A program made the translations under genes and the position numbers. Positions 27,297 to 36,765 of a DNA stretch of 64,000 nucleotides are shown here, one piece after another; position 1 is the first letter of the stretch; each line of letters begins with the position of its first letter. The stretch lies in assembly GCA_910577335.1 (NCBI GenBank), contig CAJTMJ010000008.1, positions 38,679 through 102,678 of the forward strand, in the 5' to 3' direction. Under the pieces are notes generated by a model, which saw nothing but the letters and a program-made list of their open reading frames with translations, was not told the origin of the DNA and searched no databases. This DNA is from an uncultured Duncaniella sp. (GTDB taxonomy: Bacteria > Bacteroidota > Bacteroidia > Bacteroidales > Muribaculaceae).

Positions 27297-29234
27297 ATGA
27301 AAATAAAAAATATTCTCTCCGGTTTAGGAGTCATCGCCATGGCGATGCTCACAGCCTGCGGTGACGATGATGTTTCAGAAAGCGGCATCTTCGGAACGCC
27401 GACTGACGGAGCATATTTCTCGGATAATCTTCCTTCAAAAATAGAGCTTGACAAAAACGCCTCTTCATTTGAAGTGACAGTAACCCGTACCAGCACTCAA
27501 GGTACTTTCACAGCAGAGATTGCTTCAACCAATCCTGCGGGTCTTTTCTCAATACCTTCATCGGTGACATTCGCCGATGGTTCGGCTACAGCTCCTATCA
27601 CTATTGGTTATTCTGCCGACCAGCTTGTGGGCGATGAGAACTATAACCTCTCATTTGAAATCACTCAGGGTCTTTCTGATTACGGTCCCGGCACTTACAG
27701 TGTGACTGTGTTCAAGCCCGGTGATTGGACTCCATGGCAGCTTCTCCCCAATGCAGGTACATATACCTATAGCATCTACTGGGAAGGTGAAGACGGACCT
27801 TGCCCTGTTTACACTCGTAAGAGTGTTGCCGACCCAAACATCATGCAGTATTGCTTCGGTAGCGTTGGCATGAATGATGCCAACGGCAAGCCTATCCCTG
27901 CAAGCCAGCAGTTTGGTTTGATGTATGGTGTGAATATGTATGTAAACCGTGACCTCACCACTAACTATTGCCGAGTTCCTGAAATGTGGACAGGTGTGTT
28001 CAACACCAACTACAATGAAAATGTGATGTGTGCCGACACTTACAGTTTCTCTGGTCAGGCTCAGTTCATGGATAAGTCATTCTATAACCCTGAAACAGGT
28101 CTGTTCACTTTGAACATGTATTATTACATCAGCCTTGGTGGTTTCGGTCAGGGTAATGAATACTTCCAGCTCGGTGGTTTCTCTGACTACTCTATGGATG
28201 TAGAACGCCGCGGTAACTATGTGGAAGGTAATAAGGAATCTGCACTCTTCTTCGTTTACAAGGGTGAGGATATCGAATCATACCGCTACACAGTGGCTTC
28301 CGGCGCACTTACTCAGGAGCAGGTTGACGCTGCCGTGAAAGAACTTGACGCAGCAGAAGATGCTAAAGAACTTACCGAAAGCGGCATGATAGCATTTGAT
28401 TTCGCTGAGAACGGAACTTACACCGTAATTCTTGTAGGCTATGCCGAAAATGAGATCAAGACTGTGGTTTCAAAAGAATTCAAAGTGGAGACTGTTCAAG
28501 GCTCAGGCGACTGGGAGTCAATGGGCTATGTAGCTTATACAGATGGTTACATCTGTTCACTCTATCCCACAGCAGTGCCCGAACCGTATTATGTGGAAGT
28601 ACAGGCACATAAGAGCGTTGAAGGTTACTACCGTTTGGTAAATCCTTATGGAGAAGCATTCCCATATAATAAAGAAGGTGATTACGACCCCAACACTAAC
28701 AGCTACCTTTTGATTAATGCATGTGATCCCGAGTATGTGTATGTAGAACAGTCTGAGTCTACCACTGATTGGGGAGAAGGCGCATTTACATTCTCTTCAC
28801 AGGTGTATAACTTCCTTGGTAAATATGACATTGAAACTATCAAGAAGAATAATATTCCTGCCGGTAAGTTTGCGGATGGCGCTATCACTTTCGACTTGAA
28901 GGCACTCTTGATATTCATAGGCGCTGACGGTTACTATGCCAACAACTGGATGTCAAACTATGATGACTATAAGAACAATGGTGCTGATCCGGTTTATGCT
29001 GCCACTGAGAAGATTGATTTCAAAGATTTGGTATCAAAGCCTGCTGCCCGCAGCATGGTGTCAAAGGACTATGTTAAGGTTGCCAAGGCAAATGCTAAAC
29101 GTTCAATGTTTGGTAATGTGAAGGCTCCTGCCAAGATTTCAAAGACAGCAAAGACTTCTGACTTCAACGGTCGTATGGTCACTCTTAAGCGTGACGTTAA
29201 GACTATTGAACTCTCAGAAAGCGCAACTTTCTAA
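27297..29234 (+). CDS. Large surface lipoprotein of the susCD locus
   Basis: 645 aa. The lipoprotein signal is MAMLTACGDDD (Cys21) and the acidic +2 residues are typical of Bacteroidetes surface-exported lipoproteins. Residues about 45-145 look like a Calx-beta-type sandwich (SSFEVTVTRTSTQGTFTAEI, NYNLSFEI). The rest is aromatic- and Gly-rich with no recognised domain, and the tail is basic (KRSMFGNVKAPAKISKTAK). By position it is a SusE/surface-binding-protein analogue that captures the locus's ligand; this is inference from context. Confidence 0.75.
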   Translation: MKIKNILSGLGVIAMAMLTACGDDDVSESGIFGTPTDGAYFSDNLPSKIELDKNASSFEVTVTRTSTQGTFTAEIASTNPAGLFSIPSSVTFADGSATAPITIGYSADQLVGDENYNLSFEITQGLSDYGPGTYSVTVFKPGDWTPWQLLPNAGTYTYSIYWEGEDGPCPVYTRKSVADPNIMQYCFGSVGMNDANGKPIPASQQFGLMYGVNMYVNRDLTTNYCRVPEMWTGVFNTNYNENVMCADTYSFSGQAQFMDKSFYNPETGLFTLNMYYYISLGGFGQGNEYFQLGGFSDYSMDVERRGNYVEGNKESALFFVYKGEDIESYRYTVASGALTQEQVDAAVKELDAAEDAKELTESGMIAFDFAENGTYTVILVGYAENEIKTVVSKEFKVETVQGSGDWESMGYVAYTDGYICSLYPTAVPEPYYVEVQAHKSVEGYYRLVNPYGEAFPYNKEGDYDPNTNSYLLINACDPEYVYVEQSESTTDWGEGAFTFSSQVYNFLGKYDIETIKKNNIPAGKFADGAITFDLKALLIFIGADGYYANNWMSNYDDYKNNGADPVYAATEKIDFKDLVSKPAARSMVSKDYVKVAKANAKRSMFGNVKAPAKISKTAKTSDFNGRMVTLKRDVKTIELSESATF

Positions 29235-29260
29235 GTATATTTTAAATCCCCAATAATACG

Positions 29261-29296
29261 AGCCGGTACTGTCGTTGAGATAGCACCGGCTTTTTA
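29261..29296 (+). terminator. Terminator of rightward susCD operon
   Basis: AGCCGGT (29261-29267) pairs with ACCGGCT (29285-29291), followed by TTTTT. Confidence 0.8.
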
Positions 29297-29376
29297 TGTA
29301 TGTATATGGGTGTAAAATAAAAAACAGCATAAAAATAACTTTTTGTTATTAAAATGATAACTTTTTTGACAAATTG

Positions 29377-29408
29377 TTTGTTAAATTCATTGAAAGGTTA
29401 TAAATTTG
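29377..29408 (+). promoter_or_regulatory. trp operon promoter
   Basis: TTTG at 29377-29380, a 20-base spacer and TAAATTTG at 29401-29408. The transcript should begin near 29415, giving a leader of about 250 nt before trpB. Confidence 0.7.
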
Positions 29409-29412
29409 CGGT

Positions 29413-29453
29413 GTCGAAAAGAAGTGACACTCGTATTTGGTCACCGTTTCGAC
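29413..29453 (+). promoter_or_regulatory. 5' stem-loop of the trp leader RNA
   Basis: Outer arms GTCGAAA (29413-29419) and TTTCGAC (29447-29453) and inner arms GTGAC (29424-29428) and GTCAC (29440-29444) form a two-part stem at the very 5' end of the transcript, just ahead of the leader peptide. It may protect the mRNA or pace the polymerase; role not known. Confidence 0.55.
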
Positions 29454-29470
29454 TATTAAGACAGAAAGCT

Positions 29471-29539
29471 ATGAATAATAATCTATACTCACCTAAGACT
29501 AATTGGTGGCGCCACGGTAAGCAATATCGATGGCGGTGA
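29471..29539 (+). CDS. trpL: Trp-rich leader peptide of the trp operon
   Basis: 22 codons, ATG at 29471 and TGA at 29537. The peptide has tandem Trp at positions 12-13 and a third at 21 (NWWRHGKQYRW), three Trp in 22 residues. It lies between the trp promoter and a terminator hairpin. The bases over the third Trp codon (29526-29534) are complementary to the 5' arm of that terminator. A ribosome stalled at the tandem Trp codons would leave this strand free; one that reaches the stop would cover it. This is textbook attenuation logic, inferred from sequence. Confidence 0.85.
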   Translation: MNNNLYSPKTNWWRHGKQYRWR

Positions 29540-29637
29540 TCTTGTGTATCCTGAACAAAATTTTCACACCTCTTCCCAATAAGGACAACATTTTTAATTT
29601 GCCATCGATTGCGATAGTAATCGGTGGCTTCTTTTTA
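29526..29637 (+). terminator. trp attenuator (antiterminator and terminator)
   Basis: Terminator: GCCATCGATT (29601-29610) pairs over ten positions with AATCGGTGGC (29619-29628) and is followed by TTCTTTTT. Antiterminator: ATCGATGGC (29526-29534) pairs perfectly with GCCATCGAT (29601-29609), which is mutually exclusive with the terminator stem. A palindrome GTGGCGCCAC (29506-29515) overlaps the tandem Trp codons. Confidence 0.85.
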
Positions 29638-29668
29638 GGTAAAAAAATAACTCTATATCATTTTGACA

Positions 29669-30865
29669 ATGAAAACTTATAAATCATTACTTCCGGTGGA
29701 TAAGGATGGATATTATGGACGTTTCGGCGGTGCATATATTCCGGAAATACTTCACAGGAATGTGGAAAATCTATTGAATGCCTTCCACCGATATGTGGAC
29801 GACGATGATTTTAATGCAGAATTTGAAGCTTTGCTCCGTGATTATGTGGGACGTCCGTCACCGCTTTACCGTGCCAACAGGCTCAGTGACGCCTATAATA
29901 CTAATGTGTATCTTAAGCGAGAGGATCTGAACCACACCGGAGCGCATAAGATAAACAATGCGATAGGTTCGGCTCTCCTTGCCCGACGCATGGGTAAAAA
30001 ACGCATCATAGCCGAGACCGGAGCCGGTCAGCACGGAGTGGCAACAGCAACAGTGTGCGCTTTGCTTGGAATGGAATGTGTGGTATACATGGGAGCTACA
30101 GATGTCGAACGCCAGCAGCCTAACGTGGAGCGCATGAAGATGCTCGGTGCAAAGGTTGAACCGGTGCGCAGCGGTAACATGACACTCAAGGATGCCACCA
30201 ACGAGGCAATCAGAGACTGGTGCTGTAACCCGGACAGCTTTTATATAATAGGTAGCACTGTCGGACCGCATCCCTATCCTGAAATGGTAGCCCATTTCCA
30301 GTCGGTGATAAGCAGAGAGATAAAGGAGCAACTTCGTTCGCATATAGGTCGTGAAAATCCTGATTATGTGATAGCTTGTGTGGGCGGTGGCAGTAATGCC
30401 GCGGGAGCATTCTATCATTTCATTGAGTCGCCGAGTGTGAAGCTAATAGCAGCCGAAGCAGCCGGAAAAGGTGTTGATTCAGGGGAGACAGCAGCAACTA
30501 TCCACGCCGGGAGCGAAGGTATCATTCACGGCGCACGAACATTGGTCATGCAGACTCCCGACGGTCAGATTATTGAGCCATATTCTATATCCGCAGGTCT
30601 TGATTATCCCGGAATAGGTCCATTACATGCTTATCTTGCCACATCGGGTCGTGCCAAGGTGATGGCGGTAACCGACAAGGAGGCGCTTGATGCAGCTATG
30701 CGCCTGACTCGTATGGAGGGTATCATACCGGCGTTGGAGTCAGCTCATGCGCTTGCAGTACTTGATAAAATGAAGTTTTCAAACGATGATATAGTCGTTA
30801 TAAATGTCTCGGGAAGAGGAGATAAGGATATGCATACATATCTTGCAAACATAAACGTCGAATAA
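29669..30865 (+). CDS. trpB: Tryptophan synthase beta chain
   Basis: 398 aa from the ATG at 29669 (a TTG six bases upstream is unlikely). The PLP-lysine motif [10 protein letters not shown] and the phosphate-binding GGGSNAAG are intact. It condenses indole with serine to tryptophan in the alpha2beta2 complex with TrpA. First of seven trp genes in the order B-E-G-D-C-F-A, as in Bacteroides. Expression is probably set by the upstream attenuator. Confidence 0.97.
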   Translation: MKTYKSLLPVDKDGYYGRFGGAYIPEILHRNVENLLNAFHRYVDDDDFNAEFEALLRDYVGRPSPLYRANRLSDAYNTNVYLKREDLNHTGAHKINNAIGSALLARRMGKKRIIAETGAGQHGVATATVCALLGMECVVYMGATDVERQQPNVERMKMLGAKVEPVRSGNMTLKDATNEAIRDWCCNPDSFYIIGSTVGPHPYPEMVAHFQSVISREIKEQLRSHIGRENPDYVIACVGGGSNAAGAFYHFIESPSVKLIAAEAAGKGVDSGETAATIHAGSEGIIHGARTLVMQTPDGQIIEPYSISAGLDYPGIGPLHAYLATSGRAKVMAVTDKEALDAAMRLTRMEGIIPALESAHALAVLDKMKFSNDDIVVINVSGRGDKDMHTYLANINVE

Positions 30866-30882
30866 AAATACTTCTTTAAGAT

Positions 30883-32280
30883 ATGAAAAAATTGAATCAA
30901 TACATAAAGACTATCCCGGCTGACCTTGAAACACCGGTGGGTATATATCTAAAGATACGTGACCTGTATCCTCAGTCGGCTTTGCTTGAAAGTAGCGACT
31001 ATCACACTACTCAGAACTCGGTTTCGTTTGTTGGCGTTGAGCCTATTGCCTATTTTAAAGTGGCTGATGAGAAGGTGACACTTGCTTATCCCGGAGGGGA
31101 AGAGGTGACAAAGACTATATGCGGTGATGTGGATGTAGTTAATGAGTTGAAAGGTTACATTGAGAGTTTTGAAATAGCCAATGCGCAGGATGGTATTCCT
31201 GACGGATTTTTCGGCTATACCGCATACGACGCAGTGAGGTATTTCGAGAAGATTGAAATTCAACCGCGGGAAAAGAAATTCGATGGTATACCTGATATAT
31301 GCTATGTGCTTTATCGTTATGTCATACAGGTGAACCATTACCGTAATGAGATGACCATTGTGGAGAACTGTCCTGACGGGGAGGAATCAGGAATAGCTGG
31401 GATTATTTCGGTGCTTCACAACAACAATATGGCGCAATATCCATTTATGGCTCATGATGATTTGGAATCGAGCATGACGGATGAGCAATTTAAGGAGATG
31501 GTTAGAATATGTGTCGGACATGCGCTGCGTGGCGATGTGTTCCAGATAGTTCCTTCCAGACGTTTTTCGCAGGGCTTTACCGGCGATGAGTTCAATGTCT
31601 ACCGAGCATTGAGATGTATCAACCCGTCGCCATACCTTTTCTATTTTGATTTCGGTTCGTTCCGTGTGTTCGGTTCATCTCCGGAAACACATCTTCGCAT
31701 AACCGGTCGCACAGCTTACATTGACCCCATTGCAGGGACATTCCGCCGTACGGGTGATGACAAGCGTGACAGCGAACTGGCACAAGCTCTTCTCGCAGAC
31801 GAGAAGGAAAACGCTGAGCATATCATGCTTGTTGACCTTGCCCGTAACGACCTTAGCCGTAGCGGTGGGAAGGTAAGTATTGATTTCCTTAAGCAGATAC
31901 AGTATTATTCACATGTGATTCACATGGTGTCACGTGTCAAGGCTGAACTGCCGGAAGGTGTCAATAACTATCGTCTGTTTGCCGATACATTTCCTGCCGG
32001 CACACTTAGCGGAGCGCCTAAAGTCAGGGCGATGCAGATTATAAATGAGGTTGAGCCTCATAGCCGTATGCTGTATGGCGGTTGCATCGGTTTTCTCGGC
32101 TTCAACGGGGATATAAATCAAGCTATTACCATAAGAAGTTTCTTAAGCTACGGCAATCGTCTGTATTCACAAGCAGGTGCCGGTATCGTGGCTCATTCCA
32201 TACCTGAAAGTGAGCTTCAAGAGACCCGAAATAAGCTTGGGGCACTTACCAAGGCGGTAAGATACGCTACTGAATTTTGA
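30883..32280 (+). CDS. trpE: Anthranilate synthase component I
   Basis: 465 aa. The N-terminal regulatory half has LLES (34-37), the Trp-feedback motif. The C-terminal chorismate-binding half has DPIAGTFRRTGDD, HIMLVDLARNDL and AGAGIVAHS. It makes anthranilate from chorismate with TrpG-supplied ammonia. The feedback motif predicts inhibition by tryptophan, adding to attenuation. 17 bases after trpB. Confidence 0.96.
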   Translation: MKKLNQYIKTIPADLETPVGIYLKIRDLYPQSALLESSDYHTTQNSVSFVGVEPIAYFKVADEKVTLAYPGGEEVTKTICGDVDVVNELKGYIESFEIANAQDGIPDGFFGYTAYDAVRYFEKIEIQPREKKFDGIPDICYVLYRYVIQVNHYRNEMTIVENCPDGEESGIAGIISVLHNNNMAQYPFMAHDDLESSMTDEQFKEMVRICVGHALRGDVFQIVPSRRFSQGFTGDEFNVYRALRCINPSPYLFYFDFGSFRVFGSSPETHLRITGRTAYIDPIAGTFRRTGDDKRDSELAQALLADEKENAEHIMLVDLARNDLSRSGGKVSIDFLKQIQYYSHVIHMVSRVKAELPEGVNNYRLFADTFPAGTLSGAPKVRAMQIINEVEPHSRMLYGGCIGFLGFNGDINQAITIRSFLSYGNRLYSQAGAGIVAHSIPESELQETRNKLGALTKAVRYATEF

Positions 32281-32301
32281 AATTAAAAAAATTGATACGC
32301 T

Positions 32302-32865
32302 ATGCGATTACTTATATTCGACAATTACGATTCGTTTACTTACAATATAGCTCATGCCGTACGGGAATTAGGAGTTGAACCCGATGTGCGTCGCAATGAT
32401 ATGATAACACTTGATGAAGTGGGGGAGTATGACAAGATTATTATCTATCCGGGACCCGGCATACCTTCGGAAGCCGGTATACTGCCACAGCTGCTTGAGC
32501 GATATGCTACCGAGAAGCCGATACTCGGAGTTTGTCTCGGGCATCAGGCTATAGGTGAAAGATTTGGCGCTAAGTTGCGTAATCTTTCCAATGTTTATCA
32601 CGGAGTCCAGACGGATGCTTATCTTACCGCCGACGATTATATATTTTCAGGCATACCTTCGGAATTTGAGGTCGGGCGCTATCACTCATGGGTGGTTGAC
32701 AGGGATTCACTTCCTGATGAGCTGCAGATAACCGCACTTAGCCCCGATGGTGAGATTATGGCTATGCGTCATCGCCAATATGATGTGAGAGGTGTGCAGT
32801 TTCATCCCGAATCCATACTTACACCTTACGGAATCACAATGATTGAAAACTGGCTTAACCATTAA
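32302..32865 (+). CDS. trpG: Anthranilate synthase component II (glutamine amidotransferase)
   Basis: 187 aa class I amidotransferase: oxyanion motif YPGPGIPSEAG, nucleophile Cys78 in GVCLGHQ, and His/Glu in QFHPES. It supplies ammonia to TrpE. It could also serve p-aminobenzoate synthesis, but its place between trpE and trpD makes the tryptophan role primary. Confidence 0.95.
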   Translation: MRLLIFDNYDSFTYNIAHAVRELGVEPDVRRNDMITLDEVGEYDKIIIYPGPGIPSEAGILPQLLERYATEKPILGVCLGHQAIGERFGAKLRNLSNVYHGVQTDAYLTADDYIFSGIPSEFEVGRYHSWVVDRDSLPDELQITALSPDGEIMAMRHRQYDVRGVQFHPESILTPYGITMIENWLNH

Positions 32866-32880
32866 CCCCCTGCAGACGAT

Positions 32881-33882
32881 ATGAAAAATCTTTTATATAA
32901 GATGTTTGAGCATAAAAACCTGACACGTGAGGAAGCTCGTGATGTGTTGCTCAACATCGCCGACTCAAAATATAACGATGCGCAACTTTCGGCATTTATG
33001 ACCGTGTTTCTGATGCGTAGCATTACCCTTGATGAGCTTACAGGATTCCGTGATGCCTTGCTTGAACGTCGCCGTCCGGTGGATATGGATGATGTGAAAG
33101 CTATCGACATAGTAGGTACAGGTGGTGACGGTAAGAACACGTTCAATATATCGACTGCCACATGTTTTGTTGTGGCAGGTACAGGCAGAAAGGTGGTGAA
33201 GCATGGTAATTATGGCGCCAGCTCTGTTTCAGGAGCATCCAACGTGCTCGAACAGCATGGGGTGAAATTCACAGCCGATATAGATCGTCTGCGCAGGTCG
33301 CTTGACGAGAGTGGTGTATGCTATCTTCATGCTCCGTTTTTCAGCCCTGCGCTCAAGAGTGTAGCTCCTGTGCGTAAAGCTCTCGCTGTGCGTAATTTCT
33401 TTAACATGCTCGGTCCGCTTGTCAACCCGACTATCCCGAAACACCAATTGCTTGGCGTTTATAACCTCAAACTGATGCGCCTTTACAACTATATAGCACA
33501 GCAGGAGGGGATTAGGTGTATGGTAGTACATTCGCTTGACGGTTATGATGAGATTTCACTCACATCACAGTTTAAAGTGGCTTCCGCCAATGGCGAGCGT
33601 GTATACACCCCTGAGGAACTTGGATTTAAATGGGCAAAGCAGGAAGAACTGTTTGGCGGGGATACTGTCGAGGATGCAGCAAAGATATTTGATGCGGTGC
33701 TTGCCGACAAAGCTACCGATGCGCAACGTGACTGCGTGATAGCTAACGCTGCATTTGCTATCCGTACATTGGACCCGGAAGTGGAACTCGCAGATGCTTT
33801 GGCTCAGGCTAAGGAATCGATAACCTCAGGACGTGCAGCCGCATCGTTTGAAAAGTTTGTCAGATATAACAGTGAAGTTTGA
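32881..33882 (+). CDS. trpD: Anthranilate phosphoribosyltransferase
   Basis: 333 aa. The glycine-rich PRPP site VGTGGDGKNTFNIST and KHGNYGASSVSG motif are complete. It attaches phosphoribose to anthranilate. It is a stand-alone enzyme, not fused to TrpG as in E. coli. 15 bases after trpG, three before trpC. Confidence 0.96.
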   Translation: MKNLLYKMFEHKNLTREEARDVLLNIADSKYNDAQLSAFMTVFLMRSITLDELTGFRDALLERRRPVDMDDVKAIDIVGTGGDGKNTFNISTATCFVVAGTGRKVVKHGNYGASSVSGASNVLEQHGVKFTADIDRLRRSLDESGVCYLHAPFFSPALKSVAPVRKALAVRNFFNMLGPLVNPTIPKHQLLGVYNLKLMRLYNYIAQQEGIRCMVVHSLDGYDEISLTSQFKVASANGERVYTPEELGFKWAKQEELFGGDTVEDAAKIFDAVLADKATDAQRDCVIANAAFAIRTLDPEVELADALAQAKESITSGRAAASFEKFVRYNSEV

Positions 33883-33885
33883 CCT

Positions 33886-34659
33886 ATGGGAAATATATTA
33901 GATAAGATAGTGGCAAACAAGCGTCGGGAAGTAGAGGCGAAAATCGCTTTGCTTGGCGATAAAATCATGGCAACCCCTCAATATGAGCCGGTTTCTATGA
34001 GTCGTGCGCTTCTCGACAGCCCTACAGGTATAATTGCCGAATTCAAACGACGTTCACCTTCAAAGGGTGAGATACATCCGTTGGCGTTGCCGGCGGAAAT
34101 TATTCCGGCATATCAGGACGCCGGGGCGTCGGCTTGTTCGGTACTGACTGATACGGTTTATTTCGGAGGGTCGCTTAATGACCTTGCCGTAGCCCGGTCA
34201 GTGGCAAATATCCCGTTGCTGCGCAAGGATTTTATAGTATCAACCTATCAAATTGATGAGGCAAGAGTATATGGCGCTGATGCTATCCTGCTAATAGCTT
34301 CCGCATTGACCCGTGACGAAGTGGAATTCTTCACTCGTCATGCACATGACTGCGGGTTGGAAGTGCTTTTCGAGATACACAATGAAAAGGAGATTGAAAA
34401 ATTCTGCCCGGAAATTGATATGGTCGGTGTGAATAACCGTGATCTTACCACCTTTGTTACAGACCCTGACTTGTCATTAAGGATAGTTAAGCAATTGCCT
34501 GACAATGTGGTCAAGGTGGCGGAAAGCGGGCTTACTTCCATTGATGAGGTGGAACAACTGCATCAAGTTGGGTATAACGGTTTCCTGATAGGGGAGACCT
34601 TCATGAAACATGACTATCCCGGCGATGCGTTGAGTAAATTTATTGAAGGAACGCTTTGA
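33886..34659 (+). CDS. trpC: Indole-3-glycerol phosphate synthase
   Basis: 257 aa TIM barrel. IIAEFKRRSPSKG (catalytic Lys), LRKDFI, EVLFEIHNE, VGVNNRDL and VAESGL are all in order. It closes the indole ring. Not fused to TrpF here, unlike enteric bacteria. Confidence 0.96.
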   Translation: MGNILDKIVANKRREVEAKIALLGDKIMATPQYEPVSMSRALLDSPTGIIAEFKRRSPSKGEIHPLALPAEIIPAYQDAGASACSVLTDTVYFGGSLNDLAVARSVANIPLLRKDFIVSTYQIDEARVYGADAILLIASALTRDEVEFFTRHAHDCGLEVLFEIHNEKEIEKFCPEIDMVGVNNRDLTTFVTDPDLSLRIVKQLPDNVVKVAESGLTSIDEVEQLHQVGYNGFLIGETFMKHDYPGDALSKFIEGTL

Positions 34660-34686
34660 TAAAGTATCTATAATTCTCCCTGTGGT

Positions 34687-35319
34687 ATGGATTTGAAAAT
34701 TAAGATATGTGGAATGGCTTACCCGGAAAATATAGTAGGGATATCCGGTGTTATGCCTGATTACATGGGCTTCATTTTTCATGCTCAATCTCCTCGCAAC
34801 GCACTGTCGCTGTCTGCCGAGGCTCTGAAGGGTCTGCCGGAAAGTGTCACGCCTGTTGGTGTGTTTGTCAATCGCCCGCTCGACTATATACTTGACCGCT
34901 GCGATGAATATGGGATACGCACGGTTCAGTTACATGGCAATGAGTCACCTGCATTATGCGAACGACTGAAGACGGAAGGATACATAGTGTGGAAGGCGAT
35001 AGGGGTTGACGAAAATATCCGCTGGGAGGATTTGAATTCTTATAAAAATGTGGTGGATATGTTTGTGTTTGACACCAAAAGCCCTACACACGGTGGTACG
35101 GGATGTAAGTACGATTGGGATATCCTGCGCTCTTATTCACTTGACATACCTTTTCTGCTCAGTGGCGGAATATCTCCCGGAGATGAGGGGCTGATTAAAA
35201 TGTTTGACCACCCGATGTTTTCAGGCATAGACTTGAACAGCCGTTTCGAAGTTGCACCGGGAATGAAAGATGTAACTCTATTAAAAAACTTCATTAAAGA
35301 ATTAAGAAATCATGAATAA
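34687..35319 (+). CDS. trpF: Phosphoribosylanthranilate isomerase
   Basis: 210 aa TIM barrel with the catalytic N-terminal KICGM (Cys8), VGVFVN, QLHGNE, the FDTKSPTHGGTG phosphate loop and LSGGI. It performs the Amadori rearrangement between TrpD and TrpC. Its last eight bases overlap trpA, suggesting translational coupling. Confidence 0.95.
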   Translation: MDLKIKICGMAYPENIVGISGVMPDYMGFIFHAQSPRNALSLSAEALKGLPESVTPVGVFVNRPLDYILDRCDEYGIRTVQLHGNESPALCERLKTEGYIVWKAIGVDENIRWEDLNSYKNVVDMFVFDTKSPTHGGTGCKYDWDILRSYSLDIPFLLSGGISPGDEGLIKMFDHPMFSGIDLNSRFEVAPGMKDVTLLKNFIKELRNHE

Positions 35320-36088
35320 AATACAACAACTCTTTGAACGCAAACCGTCAGAGATACTTTCGATATATTTCACATGCGGTTATCCGCACCTTGATTCCAC
35401 CGGCGATGTTGTAAGGGCTCTTGCTGCCGGAGGAATTGATATGATAGAAGTTGGAGTGCCGTTCTCCGACCCTATGGCAGACGGTCCTGTGATTCAGGAA
35501 AGTTCCACAATAGCTCTTCGCAACGGTATGACACTCGAATTGCTGCTGAATCAGATAGAGGAAGTGCGTGCGGAAGTCACTGATGTGCCATTGGTGCTGA
35601 TGGGTTATCTTAACCCGATGATGCAGTATGGGATTGAACGTCTTTTTGTGAGATGCAAGGAGGTAGGTATTGATGCGCTTATCATTCCCGATCTGCCATT
35701 CCATGAATATATGCGTGATTTCAAGGAGCTTTGCCGTAAGTATGATCTCCCGATGATTATGCTTATAACTCCTGAGACAAGTGAGGAGCGTATACATCTG
35801 ATAGATAAAAACTGTGACGGTTTTATTTATATGGTGTCAGCCGCTTCCACCACTGGCACTAAAGATAAATTCGGAGAACAGCAGCTTGATTATTTCCGAA
35901 AGGTGGATAGCCTCGGACTGGAGCATAAACGTCTGATAGGTTTCGGAATTTCAAATCCCACCACACTTCGGGAGGCATGGACATACTCGTCAGGGGCAAT
36001 AATAGGATCTCTTTTCATCAAATGTCTCGCTAAAACATCTACTCCTACAGAAGCCGTGACGTCGCTTCGTGAGACAATCGGGTTATGA
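35312..36088 (+). CDS. trpA: Tryptophan synthase alpha chain
   Basis: 258 aa TIM barrel. MIEVGVPFSDPMADGPVIQ carries the catalytic Glu and Asp; GFIYMVSAASTTG and GFGISNP follow. It cleaves indole-glycerol phosphate and channels indole to TrpB. Last gene of the operon; a long hairpin follows 13 bases after the stop. Confidence 0.96.
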   Translation: MNKIQQLFERKPSEILSIYFTCGYPHLDSTGDVVRALAAGGIDMIEVGVPFSDPMADGPVIQESSTIALRNGMTLELLLNQIEEVRAEVTDVPLVLMGYLNPMMQYGIERLFVRCKEVGIDALIIPDLPFHEYMRDFKELCRKYDLPMIMLITPETSEERIHLIDKNCDGFIYMVSAASTTGTKDKFGEQQLDYFRKVDSLGLEHKRLIGFGISNPTTLREAWTYSSGAIIGSLFIKCLAKTSTPTEAVTSLRETIGL

Positions 36089-36100
36089 AATGAACTGATT

Positions 36101-36140
36101 TAATTACGCCAATTACATTTATCTGTAGTTGGCGTAATTA
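36101..36140 (+). terminator. Long hairpin after trpA
   Basis: TAATTACGCCAATTACA (36101-36117) pairs with TGTAGTTGGCGTAATTA (36124-36140) over 17 positions with one mismatch. No T-run follows, so it may terminate weakly, protect the 3' end, or be a binding site. Confidence 0.6.
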
Positions 36141-36222
36141 CCTATTTGTTGTATGTGCTTATTGACGATGTATGGATTAGGCAAATATATAATTGGTCTT
36201 TTTGGGAAAAATTATGGTTAAA

Positions 36223-36254
36223 TTGTGGATTGTGGGTAAAATTCGTTAATTTTG
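36223..36254 (+). promoter_or_regulatory. Promoter of the queF-aroB gene cluster
   Basis: TTG at 36223-36225 and -7 box TAATTTTG at 36247-36254, 28 bases before the queF ATG. Confidence 0.6.
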
Positions 36255-36282
36255 CAAATAGAAATACGAAACTTCATTTACG

Positions 36283-36753
36283 ATGCGTTCTGAAAAAGAA
36301 TTGTCCGGTGTGTCGCTATTGGGTAACACACACGTGAATTATCCTACACAATATGCTCCCGAGGTGTTAGAAACATTTATAAATAAACACCCTGACAATG
36401 AGTATCTTGTCACATTTACATGTCCTGAATTTACATCATTGTGCCCCAAGACCGGTCAACCTGATTTTGCAAAGATACTGATTTCATATATTCCTCGTGA
36501 GAGAATGGTTGAAAGTAAGAGCCTGAAACTTTATCTTTTCAGTTTCCGAAATCATGGCGATTTTCATGAGGATTGTGTCAACATAATTATGAAAGACCTC
36601 ATAGCATTGATGGATCCCAAATATATCGAGGTGACAGGTCTCTTCACTCCACGTGGAGGTATAGCGATATATCCGTTTGCCAATTATGGTGATGCCGAGC
36701 ATCAGGATTTGGTGAAGAGCAGATTGCTTGCATCGTTTCGAAATGACTTTTAA
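36283..36753 (+). CDS. queF: NADPH-dependent preQ0 reductase
   Basis: 156 aa, the short single-domain type. [18 protein letters not shown] contains catalytic Cys54 and Asp61; [16 protein letters not shown] is the family's substrate-binding motif. It reduces preQ0 to preQ1 for queuosine in tRNA. Next to queC, which makes preQ0, so two steps of one pathway are adjacent. Confidence 0.95.
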   Translation: MRSEKELSGVSLLGNTHVNYPTQYAPEVLETFINKHPDNEYLVTFTCPEFTSLCPKTGQPDFAKILISYIPRERMVESKSLKLYLFSFRNHGDFHEDCVNIIMKDLIALMDPKYIEVTGLFTPRGGIAIYPFANYGDAEHQDLVKSRLLASFRNDF

Positions 36754-36765
36754 AAGGATAGAGGT

